Source of the DNA: Pseudomonas sp. N3-W
GTDB taxonomy: Bacteria > Pseudomonadota > Gammaproteobacteria > Pseudomonadales > Pseudomonadaceae
Assembly (NCBI RefSeq): GCF_024970185.1
Contig: NZ_CP103965.1
Span: 3,964,001-4,028,000 of the forward strand
Direction of reading: 5' to 3'
Length of the DNA stretch: 64,000 bases
Positions 45,701-54,700 of this stretch are shown one piece after another. Under the pieces are notes generated by a model, which saw only the letters and a list, made by a program, of their open reading frames with translations, had not been told where the DNA came from and made no database searches. How positions within the stretch are numbered: the stretch's first letter is position 1; every line of letters begins with the position of its first letter. Made by a program: the position numbers and the translations under genes.

Positions 45701-48700
45701 GTCACGCTTCCTGAGGCGGCGATGGTGCTGCTCATGTTGTTGAGGGTCTGAGCATTGATCAGGATATTCGCGCCACTGGAAAGGCCCGAGGCGGCACTGC
45801 TTCTGCTGACGGTCAAGCGGTCGACTTCATCGATCTGCCAATAGCCGTTCTGTTTCCCGCCATGGCGGAAGTCGCAGCCAAACATCGGGACCAGGTTGCA
45901 GTCACGTTCGGTGATGCTCACAGAACTTTTTTCATGCGCCGTGTAGTCCAGAACATCCCGGACGTTGTTGACGGTCATGGCGCTGATGGTCAGGTTTTGC
46001 GCGCTCTCGATGTTGCCGGAGCGGTTGTCCAGCAGGTCGGCCTTGTTCTGGCTGGCGTCCCGGGCGATCAGTACATTGCCCAGGCCATAGACCTGCGCAT
46101 ACGCGTTGGTAAAGCTGGCGGCCAGCAGTTGCATGTCACCGCCGCTGGAAATCAAGCCATTGCTGTTGAGCAACACGCCGGTACGCAAGGTCAGGTTTTC
46201 ACCGGTGGCCAGGGTGCCGGTATTGCTCACACCGCCTGCGGTCAGGGTCATGTTATTGCTGGAGGTCAGGCGACCGGCGTTGGTCAGTTGACCACCGACG
46301 TTGATCGTGGTGTCGCCACCGCCAGCGATGCTGGTGCCGCTGTTGAGGTTCAGTTGCCCTGCGCTCAGGCCCAGGTTGCCGAGGCTGCTGGCGCGGCCAT
46401 TGCCGCCGTAGGTGCCCCACAGGTTGAGGCTCAGGCTGCCATCACTGGCAAGCAGACCATCGTTGTTCCAGTTGCCGCCCGTGCCGACGAAGCTGCTGGA
46501 CGCCAACAACTGGCCGCCCGCCGTTTGGCTGAAATTATTCACGTTGACCGTCAGGCGCCCGGCCTGGATCACGCTGCTGTTGGTCCAGGTGTCGGCGTTC
46601 AACGTCAGGCCGCCTCGAGTCACCAGGGTGCCGCCGGCATTGCTGACATTGGGCATGGAGATATCAAAGGTGCCCGTGCCGACGTGCAGCAGTTTGCCGC
46701 CGATGTTGGCGAAGCCGGCTGCGTTGAGCGTCAGGTCAGTGTTGGCGGTTTCGACGGTGCCGTTGCGGTTGTCGAACAGGCCACCGATCTGGAATTGGGT
46801 TTTGCCGCTGGTGCCCAAGGCCCGCAGCTGGCCGGTCTGGTTGTCCAGGCTGGCGGCGCGCACGCTCAGGGTGTTGTCGCTTTCAATAATGCCCAATCGG
46901 TTGTTCAGGGCGCCATCGAGGCTGAGGTCGATCTGGCTGCCGGCGATTTGGCCGTCGTTGTCACCGCTGTTGTCGAAGTTGTTGCCGTGGACCTTCACCA
47001 GCCCCTTGGCGTAGAGCCCGCCGTTGCGGTTGTCGAAGTTGCCGCTGGCCGTCTCGATGACGGCATCGCCGCCCTGGGCCGAAATGCGTCCGCCGTAGTT
47101 GTCGATCCCGCCCAGTGCGCTGAGGTTCAGACGCTGGGCCTGGGTGATGCCGCCCTGGCGGTTGTTGGTCAGGTCGTAGCCGTTTTTCAACACGCCTACC
47201 ACGTGGGCATCCAGCGCGCCTTTGATGCTGGCGAGCGTACCGCCCCGGTTGTCGATGTTGGCGGCGCTCAGGCCAAGGTCGCCGTTCTGGGCAATGATTC
47301 GGCCACTCTGGTTATCGATATCACCGCCCACGGTGACGCCCATGCTGCCCAGGCTTTGCAGTGCGCCCTTGGCGTTGCCGAGGCTGGCGGCTTGCAGTTG
47401 CAGGTTGGCGTTCTGGCTGTAGATCAGGCCGTCGTCACTGTTCTGTACCGCACCGGTGCTGGTGAGGGTCAGGTTGTCATTGGCGGCGACGGTGCCACGG
47501 TGGCGGTTATCGAGGCCGCCGGTGAGCAGGGTCAACAAGCCCTGGCTCATCAACTGACCGCCCTGGTTGTTGATCTGCGTGCTGCGGCTGATGACCATCG
47601 GCCCACCACTGACGAGCTTGCCGTTGGTGTTGGTCAGGACGCCGAGCAGGTCGATATTCACCGCGCCGTTGCCGGCCAGGCTGCCGTTGCTGTTGTCCAG
47701 AGTGGTGCCGGTGAAGTTCAGGGCTTGCTGCGCGCTGATCGTTGCGCCATTGCTCAAGGCCATGGCTTGCAGGGTCAGGCTTGCACCGCTGTCAATCGAA
47801 CCGCCCTGGGCGTTGTTCAGCAGGCCGCTGACGCTCAGGCGCTGATGGGCGCCGCTGGAAATAACCCCGGCGACGTTGTCGAGACTGGCGGCGCTGACGC
47901 TCAGGTCATTGTTGCTGACCAGGGCGCCGGCGCTGCCGTTGAGCAGCGCGCCGCTGACGCTGACGTCGAGGTTGCCGCTGCGACTGGACAGGGTGCCGGT
48001 GTTGCGGTTGTCGAGGCTCGCGCCGTTGACGCTCAGGCCCTGCCAGCCGGACATCAGGCCGCCCTGGTTGAGCAGGGTGTCGCCGGTCAGGCCCAGTACA
48101 TTGCTGCTGATGAGTTTGCCGCCGGTGTTGTCCAGCGTACGTGCAGTGACGTTGAAACTCTGGTTGCTGAAGAGCTCGCCGTTCTGGTTGCTCAGGTCGC
48201 GCAGACGGCTGATGCTCAGCGGGCCTTTGGCGGTCAACGTACCGTTGCGGTTGTCGAGGTCGCCGCCGATCAGGTCAAGATGCACAGCGCCGTCACCCAA
48301 CAGGCGACCGCCGTTTTGGCTCAGTGCGCCGACGCTCAGGTCGATATCGCCCTTGGCCGACACTTCGCCGCCATTGCCGGAGTCCAGGCTGGCGGCGGTC
48401 AGGGTCATGCCGCCCTGGCTGTTGATCAGGCCCTTGGCGCTGTTGTTCAGGGCCATGGCGTTGAGGGTCAAGGCGCTGCCACCCAGCAGCACACCGCCCT
48501 GATTGTTCAGATCGGCGCTGCCGAGGCTCAGACGTTGGGCTGCGTTGATCGAGCCGCCACTCTGGTTATTCACCACACCGGCAACGTTCAGGGTCAGGTC
48601 ACTGCCGCTGGAGATCGCCCCTTCGTTGTTATTCAGGCTGCCGGCACCGACATCCAGCGCCGCCGCCGCGATCTGGCCCTTGAGGTTGTTCAGCGCCTGA

Positions 48701-51700
48701 TTGACGCGCAAGGTCAGGGCTTGCTTGCTGAGCAGCTTGCCGTTGCTGTTGTCCAGACTTGTGGCCGCCAGGCTGAACGCCTGGGCGCTGGAGATTTCGC
48801 CGTTCTGGTTGTTGACGCCATCGAGGTTGTCGAGTTGCAGCAACGGCGCGTTGATCAGGCCGTTCTGGTTGTTCAACTGGCCGTGATTCAGATCGAGCGC
48901 AAGGCGGGTATTGCTGAAGAGTTTGCCGCCCTGTTGGTCCAGGCCACTGACAGTGGCCGTGAGTGCATTGATACTGCCAATGCTGCCACTGTCGCGGTTG
49001 GTCACTTGGCCTGCGGTCAGAGCCAGCGTGTCGTCACTGTCCAGGCGCCCGGCCTGGCTGTTGTCCAGCGCGCCGGTGCTGACCAGCATCGAGGTTTTGC
49101 TTTTCAGGCTGCCTTTGTGGCTGTTGTCGAGGCTGGCGCTGTGCAGGGTCAGGCTGTTGCCGGTAATCAACGTACCGCCCTGGTTATGCACATCACCACG
49201 GGCCGTCAGCGTCAGTGCATCGGCGCTGGAGAACTTGCCGCCGGTGTTGCCGAGGTGGGTCGCCGTGACGTCAAGGGCGCCTTCACTGGCGATCAGGCCC
49301 TGGCCGTTTTCCAGGTCGCCGCTGAGGGTCAGGCGCATTTTCTGCAAGCCATACAGGCTGCCGCCCAGGTTGTTGAGGACGGCGCCATCGAGGCTCAGCA
49401 CGCCCTTGCCGTTGAGCAGCCCGTTGACGTTTTGCACCTGATCCAGGCTCAGGTTCAGGTCTTGCCCGGCAATCACCTGGCCGCTGTCGCTGTTATCCAG
49501 TTGTTGACCGGCCAGCGTCACCCCGCCGCCGCTGGACAGTTCGCCGCCACGGTTGTCCATCTGCCCGACGCTGAGTTTCAGCGCTTTTGTAGCGGCTACC
49601 AGACCGCTCTTGCGGTTGTCGAGGGTGTTGCCCGTGAGGTCGAGGGACGTGCTGGCGATCAACTTGCCGTTCTGGTTGTCCAGCGCACCGACGTTGGCGA
49701 CGATGTCACGCTTGCCGGAAATCGAGCCGTCGCGGTTGTCCAGGCTGGCGCTGGCGAGCAGCAAGGAGCCGTCGGCGATCATCACGCCATTGTGGTTGTT
49801 CAAGGCCTGAGTGACGCCCAGGTCGAGCAGTCCCCGGCTGCTCATCGTGCCGTTGCTGTTGTCCAGGCTGTCGCTGCGGCTGTCGATGGCCGCGCCGGTT
49901 ATCACCCCGACACTGTTGTTCAGCGCCTGTGCAATGCGCAGGGTCAACGAGCCCTGGTCGCTCAGCAGTTTGCCGTGGCTGTTGTCGAGGCTTTGTGCCG
50001 TCAGGTCGAAGGCTTGTGTGCTGGAGATTTCGCCATTCTGGTTGGCGACACCGTTGAGATTTTTAAGCAGCAAACTGCCCGGTGCGTTGATGTAACCGCC
50101 CTGGTTGTTCAGTTGGCCGTGGTTCAGGTCCAGGCTCAGCGCGGTCTTGCTGAACAGCTCGCCGCCCTGCTGATCAAGGCCGGTGACACTGGCGGTCAGG
50201 GTTTTTTCGCTGCTGATCGCGCCGCCCGCGCCGTTGCTGACCTGGGTGGCGTTCAGGTCCAGGGTATCGCTGCTGGTCATGCTGCCGTTCTGACTGTTGT
50301 CCACGGCGCCCGTGGTCATGCGCACCGCGCCAAGGCTGGCCAGATTGCCGCTGTGGCTGTTGTCCAGGCTGGCGCTGAGCAGGGTCATGCCGCTCTTGGA
50401 GTACAGGGTTGCGCCACGGTTGATCAGCGCGCCTTTACTGTTGATCGTCAGCAGGCCCAGGCTGGTCATTGCGCCGTTGCTGTTATCGACACTGGCGACC
50501 TGCGCGTTGAAACCGGCCTGACTTGCGATCGAGCCGTTGCTGTTGAGCAAGGCGTCGTCGAGGCGGATGTCCAGCGCGCTGCCACTCTCGATCGCGCCGC
50601 CGAGGTTATCCAGACGCGAACCCGTCAAGTGAATGGCGTCGTCGGCATGGATCATGCCCTTGGTCTGGTTGATCAATTGCGCCACGGTCAACTCAAGGCC
50701 CGCGCCCGAGATGATTTTGCCGCCATTGCTGTTGTCCAGCTGTTGGCTGGTCAGCTTCACCCCGCCCGTGCTGATGTCGGCGCCCGTGCTCGACAGTTCG
50801 CCAGCGCGGTTATCGATCTGATCGACATTGATGCTCAGCGCTTTTGCGCTGCCGACGGCACCGCGGTTGCGGTTATCCAGGCTGTTGCCGGTGAGGCTCA
50901 GGTTGCCCGCAGCCACCAGGGCGCCGCCCTGCTGAGTGAGGGTGTCGATGTTGGCCGTCAGGTCGGCCTGACTGGCGATGCGCCCGCCAGCGTTGGCGAC
51001 TTCGCGACTCTTGAGGGTCAACGGGCCGACGGCGCTGAGCAGGCCGCCGGTGTTGTCCAGGCGCGTGCCTTCGTAGCCCATGCCGGCCTTGCCGATCAGG
51101 TTGCCCTTGTCGCGGTTATCCAGTTGCCCAACCAGCAAGGTCAACGCCTGGTCAGCCTGAATCAGCCCGCCACGGTTGTCCGCCGAGTCGCCGTGCAGGG
51201 TCAGATAGCCCTTGCCGGCCACACTGCCGCCGCGGTTATCGAGGCTGCCGGTGGTCAGGTCGATGCCGCCAGTGGCGCGTACTTTGCCCAGTTCACGGTT
51301 GTCGAAAGCACCGCTGATATGCCCGGTCAGCACGCCGTCGGCAGCGAGCAAGGTGCCGGCTGCGCGGTTATCGAAGCTGGCAGCGGTGAGGCTCAGGTCA
51401 CCGCCCGAACCCAGGGTCGCGCCCTGGTTGATCAGCGCACCACTGAGGTCGATGCTCAGCCCGAGGTCGCCGACCACCCGGCCGGCCGTGTTGTCCAGAC
51501 TCGCTGCCTTGAGCGTTGAATTACCCGCGCTGGTCAGCGCGCCGTTGCGGTTGATGACGGCGCCACTTACGGTCAGGGTCATCTGCCCGTCGCTGCCAAA
51601 CGTGCCGTCGCTGTTGTCCAGACTGCCGGCCTGCACGTTCAGGCCGTTGGCCGAGACCAGCCCTTTGGCCGTGTTCAACACCTGATCGACACGCAGCATC

Positions 51701-54700
51701 AGCGCCTGCTGGCTGATGATTTTACCGGCGCTGTTGTCCAGGCTTGCCGCCGTGAAGCCAAAGGCCTTGTCGCTGGATATCTCGCCCTTCTGGTTAGCCA
51801 CGCCCTTGAGGTTGTTGAGCAGCAATTGCCCGGGGGTGCTGATCAGACCGCCCTGGTTGTTGAGTTGGCCGTTGTTCAGATCAAGGCTCAAGCGGCTATT
51901 GCTGAACAGCTTGCCGCCCTGTTGATCAAGACCGCTGACACTGGCGCTCAGCGCGCCGGCACTGGAAATGTTGCCGCCGGCGCCGTTGTTGAGTTGGCCA
52001 CTGCTCAGGTCGAGGCTGTCGCCGCTGATCAGGCTGCCGCCCAGGTTGCTCACGGTGCCGAGGCTGGTCAGTTTCAGGCCCCGGACGCTGGACAACGTGC
52101 CGCCATCGTTATTCACGCCGGCGCTGCTGAGCACGATGGCGCCGTCGCCCTTGAGCGCGCCCTGGTTGTTGAGCAACTGCTGGCTCAACGTCAGGCCCAG
52201 ACGGCCTTTGGCGTACAGATTGCCGCCCAGGCTGTTGTCCAGTTGCGCTGCATTTACCTGGACCCCGGCCTGGCCGGACAGTTGACCGTTGCGTTGATTG
52301 TTGAGCTGGCCGAGGGTCAGCTTGAGGTTGCCATTGGCGAGCAACTGACCGCCGTTGCTGTTGTCCAGCGTCGTGCCGGTCAGGGTCAGGTCGCTTTGCC
52401 CGGACAGGGTCCCGCCCTGATTGTCGAGGCGCTGCACGCCCAGATCCATGGCCTGGACAGCATTCAGCGAACCGCCCTGGCGGTTGTCCACGCGGTCGGC
52501 ATTGAGGCTGAGGGCTCCGGTGGTGCCTAGGCTGCCAGTGCGGTTGTCCAGCAACCCGGTGACAGCCAGATTGAGCCCGGCTTTGCTGACGATGCGGCCC
52601 TTGAGCTGGTTGTCCAGACCGGCGCTGGTGAGGGTCAGCAAGCCGTCCGAGGACAGCAGGCCGGCCTGGTTCATCAGTTGCCCGGCGATATTTGCGGTCA
52701 GGGCGGCACTGCTCAGCAGCGTGCCCTGGGTGTTATCGAGGCTCGCGCCCTGCACCGACAACAACTGGCCGGCGGTCATCGAACCGCTGGCGTTGTTGAT
52801 GCCGTTGCGCGCCACCAGCGACAGACGGGTGTCGGCGGTCATCTGGCCGTGACGGTTGTCCAGGTCAGCGACTTGCACAGTCAGATCACGGGCGCCGAGT
52901 TTTCCGCCCTGATTGTTCAGGCCACCGGCGAGCAACAGGCTCAAACCGCTGCCGGCGTTCACGCTGCCGGACTGGTTGTTCAGGCTCTGAGCCTGCAGAT
53001 CAATGGCCGCCGCGGCAATCTGTGCGCGGGTATTGTCCAGCGCCTGTGCGATCCGCACGACCAGCGCTTGTTCGGACAGCAGTTTGCCGTCGGTGTTGTC
53101 GAGACTGTCAGCCGTCAGATTGAAACCCAGCGTGCTGGAAATCTCGCCCTGGCGGTTATTGACGAGGCCCAGGTTGCTCAACAGCAACTGGCCCGGCGCG
53201 TTGATCAGACCGCCCTGGTTGTTCAGCAGGCCGTGGTTCATGTCCAGGCTCAGGCGCGTGGCGCTGAACAGGTGACCGCCATCGTGCTGATCGAGCCCGG
53301 TGACGTGAGCGTTGAGTGCCTGGGTGCTGCTGATCTGCCCGGCCAGGCCGTTGTTCACTTGCGTGGCGCTGAGGTCAAGGGTCTGGTCGCTGGAAAGTTG
53401 TCCGCCCTGGTTCTGCAAGGCACCGGTAGCGATGCTCACTGCGCCTGCACCGTGAATCACGCCCCGCTGACTGTTATCGAGCGTGCCAGTGGTCAGGTTC
53501 AGCTGTGCCCCGCTGTTGATCCGCCCGCCCTGAGTTGTCAGCGCGCCGGTATTGTTGAGGCCCAAGCGCCCCAGGCCGGCAATGCTGCCGCCGCTGCTGT
53601 TGTCGAGATTGGCGGTGTTCAAGTCCAGCGTGGACTGGCTGGACAAGACACCGGTGGTGTTGATCAGGCTGTTGGCGTTGACCAGCAGTTGCTGGCTGGC
53701 CACCTGGCCTTTGAGATTGTTCAGGGTCTGGTTGATCAGCAGCGTCAGACTTGCATCACTGAGCACCTTGCCAGCCGTGTTGTCGAGGCTGTTGGCCGCC
53801 AACGTAAAGCCCGTATGGCTGGATATTTCGCCGTTCTGGTTGAGCACCGTATTGAGGTTGTTCAGCAGCAGCGCGCCGGGCGTGGTGATCAATGCGTTCT
53901 GGTTGTTGAGCAGGCCGTTGTTCAGGTCGAGGCTCAGGCCGGTGTTGCTGCTGAGCTGGCCCCGGTCATGTTGATCGAGCCCGGTGACGCTGGCCGTCAG
54001 GGCCATGGCGCTGGCGATGCGCCCGCCTTCGCTGTTGTTCACCTGGCCTGCGGTCAGGCTCAGCGTGTTACTGCTGACGAGTTGACCGCCCTGCTGGTTG
54101 CCGAAGGTGCCGGCGTTGATCACCGCCGCACCGCTGCTTTGAATGTTGCCGCGCTGGTGATTGTCCAGTGCACCCTTGGCGACGATGCCCAGCGTGCCCT
54201 GGCTGCTGATCGAGCCCTGGTTGCTGTTGTCCAGCGACGCCACCTTGAGCTGCAGATTTTGCGGGGCCACCAGGCGTCCGCCCTGATTGTTCAGGGCGCC
54301 GCTGGCGTTGATGTCCAGCGTGTTGCCCGCCATCACCAGGCCGGCGACGTTGTCCAGCGCAGCCACCCGCAGGTTGACGTTGCTCAGGCTCGACAGCTCG
54401 CCCGCGCGGTTATTCAGATAACCCACGGCAGCCGTGAGTTGACCGTTACTGGTCACCAGACCGGATTGGGCATTGAGCAGTTGATCGGCATTGAGGTTCA
54501 GCGTGCCGCTGCTCAGGAGTCGACCGTGGTTCTGGTTGTCCAGCGTCCCGGCAGCCACTTGCAGCTGTTGCTGCGCGCTCAGGGTGCCGCCCTGGTTGCT
54601 GGCGGTCTGTGCCGTGTTGACGGTGAGGTTGCGACTGGCGACAACGCTGTGCCCGTTGTTGTTGAGATTTTGCGCCGTGAGGCTGATATCGCCGCTGCTG

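Noticed and set aside
45862..51519. 1885-codon plus-strand open frame
   Set aside because: It is antisense to the repeat region of the exoprotein gene, has no ribosome-binding site or domain, and its low-complexity Val/Ala/Gln-rich text is the complement of the FHA repeats.
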